Assembly: GCA_903772945.1 (NCBI GenBank)
Contig: CAICTM010001780.1
Span: 1 to 22,753 of the forward strand
DNA from: Seminavis robusta
Lineage: Eukaryota > Bacillariophyta > Bacillariophyceae > Naviculales > Naviculaceae
Reading direction: 5' to 3'
DNA length: 22,753 nucleotides
Translations under genes and position numbers: made by a program
Notes under the pieces: model-generated
Told to the model about the DNA's origin: nothing
The model's database searches: none
What the model saw: only the letters and a program-made list of their open reading frames with translations
Shown: piece after piece, positions 8,852 to 18,193 of the stretch
Layout: every line of letters starts with the position of its first letter
Numbering within the stretch: position 1 is the first letter of the stretch

Positions 8852-10452
8852 GGGACTGTGTCCCCTGGCATGGCAATTGATCCTACAACAAGAAGGACAT
8901 GCGCGTCCTTGTCGCACACACAAACAAACAAAAGAAAAAAGAGAAAAAGAAAGAAAAAGCCAAGCGTGCGCTTGTCGCATAAAAAACATCTACATGCTTC
9001 ATACCATCACAGAGTTTGGAACACACTTGGCCCTGATCATCAGCAAGTCATTACCGGGCTCGATCCAACCTGTTCATTCCACCTTCATGTTTCCGCCAAC
9101 GCACACGATGCATCCATGGTACTGGTCCCGGTCCCGGTTGGGGCCTTGCTCGTAATGGGCATCAGTTGGTATTTCCAGCCCACACCAATCTGTGCCGCTG
9201 CTGTGACGTTTTGCATGGTGATAATTTTAAAAATTAGTAACGCAAGATTGCATTCAACGTACATCTTCTGTCAACCACATGTAGCTAAGCTACCAATAGA
9301 CAGAGCCTCTCGTGCGGTGGCGATCCAAGTACCAAGCTTCTAACATCTGCTCGTGATGGACCGCTGGTTACAACGCGTTTTGAGGGCTGGCTGCAGTGGA
9401 ACTTCTTTAGAGCTTCGAAGCGATGTACTAGCTAGCTAGTACCTGTACCGTACGTACGACAACGAGGCCGAGCCTGCTGCGGTTGCAGGCCAGGGCTTTG
9501 AAGCTGCTAGCTAGAGCAGCTGCTAGAGCTAGCTCACTACGTATGGAACAGTTTGACGCGATTCACCGGCTGGACGCAAACACAGATAGTATGAACAAAA
9601 GGGACCAAAAGCAAACTCTTCTTCCTTTGGTCGCGAAGAACAGACAGCAGGCAACTCATCCAAAGAATGCAATTGCTGTTTTTGGGACTGTTTTCAAGAA
9701 GGGATGCGTTTGTGTGGCCAGTCGAGCCAATCAAATGTTTACAGTAATTGAAACATCTGTTGGTTGTTGCCGTGCTTGGCAACTTTTGCCATTTGAGCAG
9801 AACAGTCGGTTCCCCCCGCTCCACAGAACATCGGAAAGACAGTTTTAGACGGATAGACTAGGTAAATGTAGGGTTAAGGGTTTGGTTTACTTCACATTTT
9901 TGTATGAAAACTATAATTTACCGCAACTACCTATTTTCCAAAGTTGTCTTCCGGGTCCTGATGTCATGCATTCGCTTGACACGTCCTGTCGGATGGATGA
10001 TGGACGGCTGAACCGGAAGGGAACCGTTAACCCACATCCTGCTTGGGTCGTTGGGTAACGTGCAGTCAAGAGTGGCGTTTTTGAAATTTGGAGCGGAAAA
10101 CATCACGTTTTAGACAAAAGCGTGACTAAAAGTGCAATTTATCAACGGATTCGGAACAACGTGGATAATTTATCCATGCTTCACAGTTTTATTACGTTGT
10201 TTTAAGAAAATGGGTTACCCAATGACCCTGTTCCGAACTCAATCCCACGCCTCGAATCTTTGCTACAACCCATCATTCCGTGATTCTGTGGTCTGTCTTC
10301 TCATCTGTCGTCCAAAGAAGACAACAAGACAACTGCATGTCACCGAGTATTGCATAATAGCACAAACAACATCTCTGGAGAGCAAGTAGAAAGCTATCAT
10401 ACTACTAACTAGCTAGCGATTAGTTAGGGAAATACCAGAACAAGGGTTCGCC
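8852..10452. other. 1.6-kb intergenic region, no supported gene
   Basis: Contains an A-rich run at about 8925-8960 that may include the 3' end signal of the upstream gene. It also holds two CTAGCTAG sites (9428-9439 as three units, 9507-9514) and a short telomere-like string near 9870. Open frames at 8858-9343, 9483-9848 and 10132-10389 have no family features, and the 9483 frame begins with a non-ATG codon. Nothing else is seen. Confidence 0.5.
10409..10417 (+). promoter_or_regulatory. CTAGCTAGC motif upstream of the duplicated-domain gene
   Basis: The motif ends 35 nt before the ATG at 10453, matching the spacing seen upstream of the lyase, TM9SF and IMP3 genes. Function is inferred from position only. 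Confidence 0.35.
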
Positions 10453-11738
10453 ATGGACACCAACGAGGTAGACGTCTACAACAGTGCAATCGGCTGCATT
10501 GAGGACATGAGAAAGCAGCAGTCTGAAGCCAAAGCGGCGAATGAGTCTATCACAAGCCCAAATGTGGTAGTAGTGGACCCCAACGAACCCCAAAATGAGG
10601 CAATCGCACACGATGCGGCAACCACAGGCCGAGCGGCAGAGCAGGAACTGGTTGTGGCGCGTGTCCTCCTTGCCTATCTCCAACAAAAGGATCCAGCCGT
10701 CTTTCAAAAAGCCAAAGCCATTGTGACGGACGATTATCACGCTTGGCTCGAGCAACAGTCCGTTTCCAGCAGCGAGATGGCACAGCTCAAGGCAATAATT
10801 GGAGAATCCTACTGGAATCGAGCCAAACGACACCTAAAACAACATGTGCAGCAGACCAGTGAAAACAAGAACCAAAAGACAACAGCAGCAAGTTTGAAGA
10901 AACCTCCTCCCCCTGCTTCCCTGAAACCGTATGCCACTACCAGAGCTACCGGTACCATTACTCCTCCTGCTCCTACTCTTGTTCCTACTACTCCTGTTCC
11001 TATTGCTCCTATTGCTCCTGTTCCTATTGCTCCTACTACTCCTGTTCCTATTGCTCCTACTCCTACTACTCCTGCTGCTGTACCACTGGGAGAAGATACA
11101 CTGCATGAGCACAATGGAGAGTACTATCCCGTGTTTGCTCACATACTCCTGCGATACTTGGAGGCACAGAATAAGGGCTTGTGCAAGGTCGCCAAAGATA
11201 TCGTCAATGATTGCATGCAACGGAATCAGCGCAAAGAGGAAGGATACGAATCCGTCACTGCCAGTGTGCGAGCAAAAGTCAAGACAGGTACTGTACTTTA
11301 CTGACTATGAAAATTAGAGATACAAATAGATGCTTCCATGATATGACCATCATTCTCACGCTTGTGTGTTTTTTATTGCCATGGTCTCTCCTCCCAGAAA
11401 TTGGTGACTTTTATTGGAGACAGGCCGAAGTCATATATGAGCGCTATCAGCAGCAGCAACAACAACAACAAAACAATAATAAGAGCAACAGCACAAAAGA
11501 CCCCTTGTTCGCCATACCACCACCGCCGCGTGTATCCGGGGAAAAACGCAAAGTCTCATTCAAGACGATATATCCGCGACAATCGACCACTGCTTATCAT
11601 GCATGTAATACTATCATGGAAGAAGAAGAAGAGGATCCTTTTGATCCCACTCCGGTCGATAAACTACGACGTCTTCCGCCACCTTGTGATGAACCAGACA
11701 TGGAAGGATTCGATTATTCGTATTTTGGTGGTCTCTAA
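10453..11738 (+). CDS. Uncharacterised protein with two copies of a GxxYWxxA helical domain, two exons
   Basis: Exon 1 is 10453-11287, the intron is 11288-11397 (phase 1) and exon 2 is 11398-11738; the product has 391 residues. Two regions align with each other: residues about 66-130 (LLAYLQQ...AKAIV...IGESYWNRA) and about 224-295 (LLRYLEA...AKDIV...IGDFYWRQA). Each has a leading LLxYL helix, a K-A/D-I-V helix and a closing G-x-x-Y-W-x-x-A helix. The second copy is complete only after splicing, which strongly supports the intron. Between them lies a Pro/Thr/Ala/Val linker (about 149-212) with repeated PVPIAPT-like units. The C-terminal part has a Q/N run from about 296, a basic KRKVSF segment, a Glu run and an aromatic tail ending FDYSYFGGL. 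No targeting signal or known family is visible. The soluble composition suggests a cytosolic or nuclear protein. Confidence 0.85.
11288..11397 (+). other. Intron of the duplicated-domain gene
   Basis: A 110-bp intron beginning GTACTG and ending CTCCTCCCAG, with pyrimidine-rich sequence before the acceptor. Splicing in phase 1 turns codon 279 into Glu and restores the second YW domain. Unspliced translation stops at 11302-11304, five codons after the donor. Confidence 0.8.
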
Positions 11739-11764
11739 TACTGATACAGTACACACTCTTCCGC

Positions 11765-12092
11765 ATCCATCGTCATATGCATCATGCCATCATCATCATG
11801 CCACTCAACCATCACCATCCGCATCACGCCACCCATCCATCACGCCATTCATCGTGCCACCCACCCAACATATCAGCATCATCAAGCCATCAGCATCACG
11901 CCATCCACCCAACCAACTCCATCATCGCCACCATCATGCCATTCATCACCCATTACCCGGAATACACATCCGCAGCCATCCATCATGCCACCCGCCCAAC
12001 ACCATCATGCCACCTACCCAACATCATCAGCATCACGCCCACCCAACACAATCACCATCATAATAACTCTTATCACTCATTACTCGGAGTAC
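11765..12092. repeat. CAT/CCA-rich minisatellite
   Basis: The plus strand is almost free of G and is built from shuffled units such as CATCATGCCAC, CATCACGCCACCC and CAACATCATCAGCATCACGCC. One larger duplication is visible: ATCACCCATTACCCGGAATA near 11945 recurs as ATCACTCATTACTCGGAGTA near 12073, about 127 bp on. All three plus frames stay open for over 100 codons, giving His/Pro-rich artefact frames. It begins just after the stop codon at 11738. Confidence 0.85.
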
Positions 12093-12734
12093 ATTGTTGA
12101 AACTAGCTAGCAAGTGTAGCAAGCAGAGATATTGTCCTGGCATTTGTCAGCACAATTCAATTAATTCAATTCAGCAAATTCAGGGTAATAGCAAAAGTTG
12201 CTACCATCAGTCCACATCCATGTACTAGTAGTGTCATGCGTTGCTTTTCCGTAGCAACCAAGCCAGAACCAGGAGGGACATTCTAGTCGATCTGTCTGGG
12301 CTGGTCTTGTCTTGCCGGCTAAGGTTGTTCTGAAAGGTGGTGATGTGTGGTGTGCCAGTCCCTGTGGAGAGGATTAGAATTGCTTTTCCTTCCAAGAAGA
12401 GATTCACAATGCTGCACTGGAACTATTACAACAAGTAAGTGGCAATATCTGTTGAAAGAGTTGGGATGATGTGGCCACTGCCATTCAGTAGTGTGGGATG
12501 ATTTGCAGCAGCTTTGTGGTATATTAGAAGATGGAGGTGTCCATAATGAAGTAATATATCTCGCAATATTGAGTGCATATTGCTGTCCAGGGAGCGAGCA
12601 GCAGTGTTTTGTGCTGGTCAGTTTTCTTGCAGTCATTGCCTGTGGCCACAAATAGTGCAAAGCAACCGAGCTGCCTTCTGCAAGTGATCACTCGTCTGTG
12701 ACCCTTCAATTCTCACTTAGAATTCCCGGGTTCC
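12093..12734. other. Intergenic stretch without a supported gene
   Basis: Includes a CTAGCTAG at 12103-12110 and an AATTCAATTAATTCAATTCAG direct-repeat patch near 12150. Minus frames at 12319-12660 and 12524-12709 lack recognisable features. Confidence 0.45.
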
Positions 12735-13115
12735 TTGAGAGCCTTGTCGCTAGTTCGTCAATAAGATCATCCGGCAAACCATCTACAGCGATTCTGGCAG
12801 CATTGTGTTGAGCCAAGGCAAGAGGAACGCCCATGCTGACCAAAACTCCGACGATTGAGTCGTCACGGTGTACCTCTCATACGGCCACCCAAAAAGTTCA
12901 CCCATGAAAGCCGTAAGATGGCGCCATACACGACCAACGAAAGAGGACAGACCGTCGCTCTCAAAGAGTCTCTCTGCCCTAGCGGGGGCAATGTCAAAGA
13001 AACGGTCGAATTGCACGAAGGTGTGGGTTTTACCCACTCCGGGGGGGCCGTAGGCACGACGACTATTGCCGGGAAAGCGCCTTCGCCTTCGCTTTGGTCA
13101 TCAGCACTCATCACT
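12735..13115 (-). pseudogene. Broken P-loop (Walker A) reading frame
   Basis: On the minus strand a frame contains GPPGVGKTHTFVQFDRFF (about 12995-13055), a good Walker A nucleotide-binding loop, and continues to a stop at 12783. The stretch upstream of the P-loop makes better sense in another frame: an ATG near 13111 gives MSADDQSEGEGAFPAIVVVP, and the two frames meet at a run of seven Cs (minus) at about 13041-13047. Near 12870 the reading shifts again into a protein-like stretch with SIVGVLVSMGVPLALAQH and LPDDLIDELATRLSRNPG. Two frame breaks within about 380 bp suggest a decaying gene or fragment, although one break in a homopolymer could be a sequencing error. The family is not identified; GPPGxGKTHT is seen in SF1 helicases and AAA-type ATPases. 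Confidence 0.4.
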
Positions 13116-14157
13116 TGTCAGGCGGTAACGGAGAAGGAAGCAGGATCCAAAGTATGCGGAAAGAAGGCGAGAACCAGATGAATGCGGCACTTCGAGACAC
13201 TGGAACCGCTTTATGACATCTCCAGAGACGCGCCGCCATAGTTGGGTCGCCTCGTCTTTTGGGTTCGTGCGGGTTTAGATTTGGGCTGTCTTGGAACGAA
13301 TCGTTAAAGCTTTGTTTGGCAAAAGAGACGGGGAGAGCAGAGAGACGACGATTCCCACACGACACGTTGTCGCCATGCGTAAAGTGTTTCCGAGCATCGG
13401 TGTTGAGTGGAGTCGAGTCTGCTCTACCAGTATGCTCTAACAAAAGAAGAAGACGCAGGCATTTGTCGCTTCGTGCCGTTATTACGGCCTTACATGTGGT
13501 ACGGACTCGACTGTCGATCTGGCTGGTCTCGGACTTGGACGCAATGCGATATGAAGAGTAGAGTACGAAATAGCCAGTGTGGTCCAGACGGATTTCGGGA
13601 ATGGTTGCTTCAAACTTCAGTGTGTCCATGGGGCACTCTCGTGCTATTTTAATACCGCTATTCGCGCGAGTGGAGGCTCAGTCTGCACCGAACAGCAGTT
13701 CGAACTTCAGAGGCCAACTATTGTATAGCCAGATAGGGAACCGGTGCATCTTCCTCTAGAGAGCACTGCCAAGTCTGGAGGGCCTCCTAAAAGCTGAAGC
13801 CAAAGAAGAGATGTCGGCAAGCTTGAATGTTGCAGGGCGCGATCTTCTCGTGTTTGACGCACCATCACAGCCAACGCATTTATTAGGTGAGCGAACTCTG
13901 GAAGACACACTCAGGAGACCAAAGTGCAGGGCAAAGCGATGCAGCTGTTGATTCCGTCGCTTTATGCACATTCGTTCCACTTATCATCCACGTGTTTTCT
14001 TGAGACTGATGCTGATGGTGCTTGGAGGATGCAGGCTGCATGCGTATGATGCCATGCACCTGCAACACCGGAACATGAGACGTGCGTACTGGCAAGGAGG
14101 CAGTGCTTAGTATAGGGTCGATTTATGAGAACAGTTGTGCTTTTTGCCTTAACTTTG
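13116..14157. other. Intergenic region with a dispersed-repeat copy
   Basis: A 172-codon minus frame (13111-13629) overlaps the dispersed repeat at about 13381-13460 and has no family features. The rest shows nothing recognisable up to the 3' end of the TM9SF gene. Confidence 0.45.
13381..13460. repeat. Dispersed repeat shared with about 17983-18250
   Basis: GTGTTTCCGAGCATC, GTGGAGTCGAGTCTGC and TATGCTCTAAC...AAGAAGACG occur here in the same order as at about 17986-18030 and 18229-18250. In the second copy the 163-bp (ACCAC)n array lies exactly between the GAGTCTGC and TATGCTCTAAC blocks. Similarity fades on both sides. Confidence 0.6.
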
Positions 14158-16341
14158 CTATTCCTCCGTTGGCTTTCCTTCCTCGCTTGTGTTGGCTGCC
14201 TCGGGTGCCAGTTCGCCATCAGTCACATCATGCATCTGCAATTCATCGACTCCATCCTCCTCTGATAGCAATTCATAGCCTAACTTGATCCTCACAGATG
14301 AGAAGACCATTTTGTGAAACACAAGGGAAGCCATCACACCGACAAACCCAAGCATGCAAAACAACCCGAAGCACACCATTGCCATTGTCAAAAAGTAGAT
14401 AATGTGGGTACTCAGGTGGTGAATGTCCAGCTGCAGACTGTACACGCAAGAATAGGCAAATAACCAACCAACCGCACTGCCCGCATTGCCAAAGGCTCTC
14501 CACCACCACTCATGATTTCCATTTCTCAATTGCAAGTAGCTTGCCAGAACCGTCGTTTGTGCTGTGGTAATGATGAGCAGAAAAAATACCACAAGGAGGA
14601 AGAAGAATTCGTAATAGTAGTACTGCAACCAAAAGCTGGCCATGATGTAGTATGTTTCCACAAAGCAGGCTCCAAATGGCAAGATTCCACAGAAAATCAG
14701 AGTGGTGGGGGCTGCCACATAGCATGGCTGCGGTGGGACTGGACTTGGGAGGCAGTCGCAGTTGTATACCATGCATGCCATGGGGTCCTTCTGGTATCCA
14801 CAGTAACCACCCAAGTATACAAGAGGAGTCTGTATACAGAGCACCAGGACAAAAAGGATCATGAGAGTGGCAAAGGGGACCGCAGCAGTACTGGAGTGGC
14901 TCCAAAAGATGAGCTGCAGAAACAAAAAGACAGCCAGATTGATGGAAGGAAACCAAATGGCAGCAAATCGGATTGTTTCGACACAGGATTGGCCAAAGAA
15001 TGTCTTGTAAAACCGTGCCGTCACGTAGCCATTGACGATTCCCATGAGACAAAAGAACAATGGTGCCGCTGTGTATAAGCTGCCACGCCTGGCTGGGTTC
15101 AAAACTCCCAGCCATCCCAGAACAATAATGAGGAGGAGTGTGGCAAGGATCTGGGCGCCCGTGCCACATGCCAAAGCAAACAACCTCGGTTGCGATGCCG
15201 GAGGCCGAAATACGTCCTTGTAGACCCGGATCCAACCATCCTGTCCAGAGCTGCTGGGGAGGAGACTGGTAGTGTTTTGGACTTCTTCATCGTGGGACGG
15301 CTGATCACTGTATCTTGCAATGTCGTCCTTGAGTTTTTTGACGACGCAACAGGCAAAGAGAGCCATGAGGGCACAAGTAATTACAAGAGAATTAAAAATA
15401 GAGACAATATGGACTTTTGCAGGTACAGCACCATTCAAGCTGAGATAGACATCCCAGCGATTGGACCATTCCGTGTGGTAGTCTTCAGTCCAAATGACAT
15501 CATATGTGAACAAGGCTCTTCCTGAAGCTGGTTGTGGTTCTCTGCCTCGCTCCACCACCATGTTGTAGTTTGTGTGAGGCCTTTGAGTGTATGGTGTGTT
15601 GGGATTACAAGAGGCAATTGGGTTTTTGATCTTGGCAATGTTGATGCTTGGCGAATAGGTCCCACGGTCTCTATCTTCCTCCTCAAGGTATTCGAAATTG
15701 TGTTTGATGGAAAATGGTTCGACCATGAATTTGACAACCCGGTACGCAGAATCAAATGTTTGGTCTTTGACGGGGTGGTAAAACAATTCAATGTTTACAT
15801 GGTTGTGTATGTATGCCTTCTTGTTGTCATCTGCAATGAACCCAACAGGGAAACCCCCCCAATAGCGGGTCATGATCAAACTATCGGTTTCTAACTTGGA
15901 GGCTGCAGGTAAGTTGTCTACAATCCAGTTGTGGTGGTAGTTAGCACGGATGGCCCTGACGTTCTTATTTGGTTTCATTTTGGGCACTTCTGCCCTTCCC
16001 AAATTGGCAATACACACTTGCTCACAGTACATGTCCTTTTTCATTTGGATGACGTAGGGTGTGGTTTGGATGTGACTTCCGGCCAAGAATTCTCCCAGAT
16101 TCTCACTGTCCATCGCAGCTCCGTCACTTGGTTGACAAAAGCTGAAACTGTAATAGTCCAGGGGTATCTGGGTGCTGACGGATTGGAGAGAGTTCACCTT
16201 CAATTTGACATAATCACCTTCTTTGAACGAGTGCACGTTGACTCCTGGCATGTACCGGTAGCGTACACTGTTGGCACAGGCCACAACACTGAGCGTCAGC
16301 AGCAACGTGCTGAGACCTGAACAACCTGGTTTAAGTTTCAT
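14158..16341 (-). CDS. Transmembrane 9 superfamily protein (nonaspanin, EMP70 family)
   Basis: A 727-residue, single-exon, intact gene. Nonaspanins act in Golgi and endosomal membranes and help sort membrane proteins. Residues 1-24 form a signal peptide. A lumenal domain follows to about 309, with family motifs YMPG at 30-33, GDYVKLKVN at 42-50, SENLGE at 79-84, NHVNIELFYH at 180-189 and YDVIWTEDYHTEWSNRWDVYL at 280-300. Nine membrane segments lie at about 310-333, 392-414, 421-445, 457-480, 488-512, 545-570, 575-602, 618-640 and 645-677. GWIRVYKDVFRPP (369-381) is the usual cytosolic loop and GILPFGACFVE (552-562) the usual C-terminal motif. Most members end shortly after the last segment in a K-x-D/E signal; here an acidic tail of about 38 residues (690-727) follows VRIKLGY, and no terminal K-x-D/E is present. 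Confidence 0.97.
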   Translation of the reverse strand: MKLKPGCSGLSTLLLTLSVVACANSVRYRYMPGVNVHSFKEGDYVKLKVNSLQSVSTQIPLDYYSFSFCQPSDGAAMDSENLGEFLAGSHIQTTPYVIQMKKDMYCEQVCIANLGRAEVPKMKPNKNVRAIRANYHHNWIVDNLPAASKLETDSLIMTRYWGGFPVGFIADDNKKAYIHNHVNIELFYHPVKDQTFDSAYRVVKFMVEPFSIKHNFEYLEEEDRDRGTYSPSINIAKIKNPIASCNPNTPYTQRPHTNYNMVVERGREPQPASGRALFTYDVIWTEDYHTEWSNRWDVYLSLNGAVPAKVHIVSIFNSLVITCALMALFACCVVKKLKDDIARYSDQPSHDEEVQNTTSLLPSSSGQDGWIRVYKDVFRPPASQPRLFALACGTGAQILATLLLIIVLGWLGVLNPARRGSLYTAAPLFFCLMGIVNGYVTARFYKTFFGQSCVETIRFAAIWFPSINLAVFLFLQLIFWSHSSTAAVPFATLMILFVLVLCIQTPLVYLGGYCGYQKDPMACMVYNCDCLPSPVPPQPCYVAAPTTLIFCGILPFGACFVETYYIMASFWLQYYYYEFFFLLVVFFLLIITTAQTTVLASYLQLRNGNHEWWWRAFGNAGSAVGWLFAYSCVYSLQLDIHHLSTHIIYFLTMAMVCFGLFCMLGFVGVMASLVFHKMVFSSVRIKLGYELLSEEDGVDELQMHDVTDGELAPEAANTSEEGKPTEE

Positions 16342-16618
16342 GGTACTGCAATCTTCGACGCCGCTGATGATTGGGGATGGAAAAACCTAGCTAGCGTCGA
16401 GTGTCTCTTATTCTTTCGTCTTGTTGCTCGAGATCTCAAGGCTCAGTCACGCTCTCTTTTACAGTTAGTTAGTTTGCATAGTTAGTTATTTGTCCTCAGT
16501 GACTCGACTCTGACTCGGCTCGATTTTTTGTCGGGGATCGGGGATTTCGTCCGTGGTTATCTTTTTTTGGCTCTTATTTTTTTAATATTCTGGTGGTCGG
16601 TGCCATGTGCCATCGTAC
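16342..16618. other. 5' flank of the TM9SF gene
   Basis: Contains CTAGCTAGC at 16387-16395 and pyrimidine-rich stretches, including a T-rich run at about 16561-16585. The foldback element begins next to it, so the promoter probably lies within these 277 bp. Confidence 0.4.
16387..16395 (-). promoter_or_regulatory. CTAGCTAGC motif upstream of the TM9SF start
   Basis: Located 45 nt before the ATG at 16341. It is one of four such placements in the window. Function is inferred from position only. Confidence 0.35.
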
Positions 16619-17438
16619 AGGACCTCTGTGGAAACGTCATTCGTGGCAAAATACTTAGGAGACGATACACCGAGGAATAGGAGACGATCGAAATGATTTA
16701 AGAGACGAAAGCAATCGTCTCCTATATTTAGGAGACGATTCAGTAGGAGACATTCCAATTAGGAGACGATCGTTTCGAAATAGGAGATGATCCGAAAGAT
16801 TTAAGAGACGATACCATACAGTTTACATGGTGACTTAAGAGACGATCCGTTGAGAATAGGAGACGATCCGTTGAAAATAGGAGACGTTTTAAGAGGAGAC
16901 AAAAGATTTAAGAGACGATCCGTTTCGTCTCCTATTTTTAGGAGACGAAATCCATTAAATAGGAGACGATCAAAAGGATTTAGGAGACGAAAAGTAGCAC
17001 GACTTGAGTTTCCACAGAGGTCCAGTAGGAGGGGACCTCTGTGGAAATTTGGAGTCGTGCTTCGTTCGTCTCCTAAATCCTATTGATCGTCTCTTAAATG
17101 TGTACATTTGTCTCCTAAAAATACGAGAAGATCCAGATCGTCTCCTAATTCTTTCGTCTCCTCTTAAATCGCCTCCTATTTTCAACGGATCGTCTATTCT
17201 CAACGGATCGTTTCCTAAGTGTATGTGTAAACTGTATAGCATCGTCTCATAATTCTCCAGGATCGTCTCCTATTTCGAAACGATTGTCTCTTAAATAACT
17301 GATCTCTTCTTCTAAATCATCCACTATTTTTAGGAGACAAATGGCCTCGTCTCTTAAATCATTCCGATCGTCTCCTATGGCTTTGGTGTATTGTCTCTTA
17401 AGTAAATTGCCACGAATGACCGTTTCCGAAGACGTCCG
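16619..17438. mobile_element. 820-bp foldback element made of two inverted MITE-like copies
   Basis: The sequence is an imperfect palindrome centred at about 17028. The left arm (16620-17023) is bounded by a perfect 16-bp terminal inverted repeat, GGACCTCTGTGGAAAC at 16620-16635 and its reverse complement at 17008-17023. After a 9-bp spacer (AGTAGGAGG) the right arm (17033-17438) starts with GGACCTCTGTGGAAA and repeats the left arm in reverse order and orientation; for example, CATTCGTGGCA, TGATTTAAGAGACGA, TCGTTTCGAAATAGGAGA, ACAGTTTACA and GATCCGTTGAGAATAG all have mirrored partners. Both arms are filled with about 34 variants of AGGAGACGAT or its complement. GTAC flanks both outer ends (16615-16618, 17439-17442) and may be a target duplication, but it is short and palindromic. 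No transposase is encoded, so it is non-autonomous. Confidence 0.8.
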
Positions 17439-18030
17439 GTACCGTACAGTAGTGGGTGCAGTACATTTTTAAACATGTACATGTACATGTACTAGTACTT
17501 CATAAGTCTTTTGGGTGCTCCTTTTATATATATTGAAGTCTGCTCTAACTCTTGAACTATTTTATTAGTAGGGGGGTTTAGAGTAGGTAGATTATCTACC
17601 GAAGCCAACCGGGCCAGGCTTTTAAAAGCAAGAACAGTTGAAATTCAGGACTGGGTTTTTTGGGATCGGGGGTGAGAATTGAGGACCGTTTCGGTGGCCA
17701 AAGAGTTGGGCTTTGCGGGAGCCACAAAGACATAAATGGGTAGCTTTCACAATGGCAATAGAGATGCAGGTCTGCATGAAGAACATCATTTGAGAGTATG
17801 AAAACTGAGTTTGCTTGCAACGGCAGAAGCAAGACGTTGTAAAAGAACTGAGGTTCTACTTGTTGGAGGTTAGAAACAACTACCAGTACTGCATAATAAT
17901 ATGAGCTATGAGAGCTGCTATGAGTTCTCGTATTGGCTTTGATGGTTTAGATACAGCCACCGATAGCGTACCGGTAGTTTCGAAGCGTTTCCAAGCATCC
18001 TCCGTGTCAGTGGAGTCGAGTCGAGTCTGC
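17439..18030. other. Intergenic stretch between repeats
   Basis: Holds three ACATGT units at 17473-17490 (self-complementary) and a TACCGGTA at 17969-17976. A 78-codon minus frame at 17596-17832 has no family features. No gene is supported. Confidence 0.5.
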
Positions 18031-18193
18031 ACCACACCACACCACACCACACCACACCACACCACACCACACCACACCACACCACACCACACCACACCAC
18101 ACCACACCACACCACACCACACCACACCCACACCACACCACACCAACACCAACCACACCACACCACACCACACCACACCACACCACACACACA
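18031..18193. repeat. (ACCAC)n pentanucleotide satellite
   Basis: About 19 perfect ACCAC units from 18031 to about 18127, then interrupted variants (ACACCC, ACCAAC) and more units to about 18193. The opposite strand is purely G/T in the array. All six frames remain open through it, which explains the Thr/Pro/His and Cys/Val/Trp artefact frames here. Confidence 0.97.

Noticed and set aside
9865..9890. Telomere-like string TAGGGTTAAGGGTTTGG
   Set aside because: Only about two imperfect units; too short to call an interstitial telomere.
11362..12110. Three overlapping plus-strand frames rich in His and Pro
   Set aside because: All three frames are open because the CAT/CCA minisatellite lacks stops. 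Only the 11398-11738 part in one frame belongs to a spliced gene.
13111..13629. 172-codon minus-strand frame
   Set aside because: It runs through a dispersed repeat, has no family motif and ends where the P-loop frame begins without convincing continuity.
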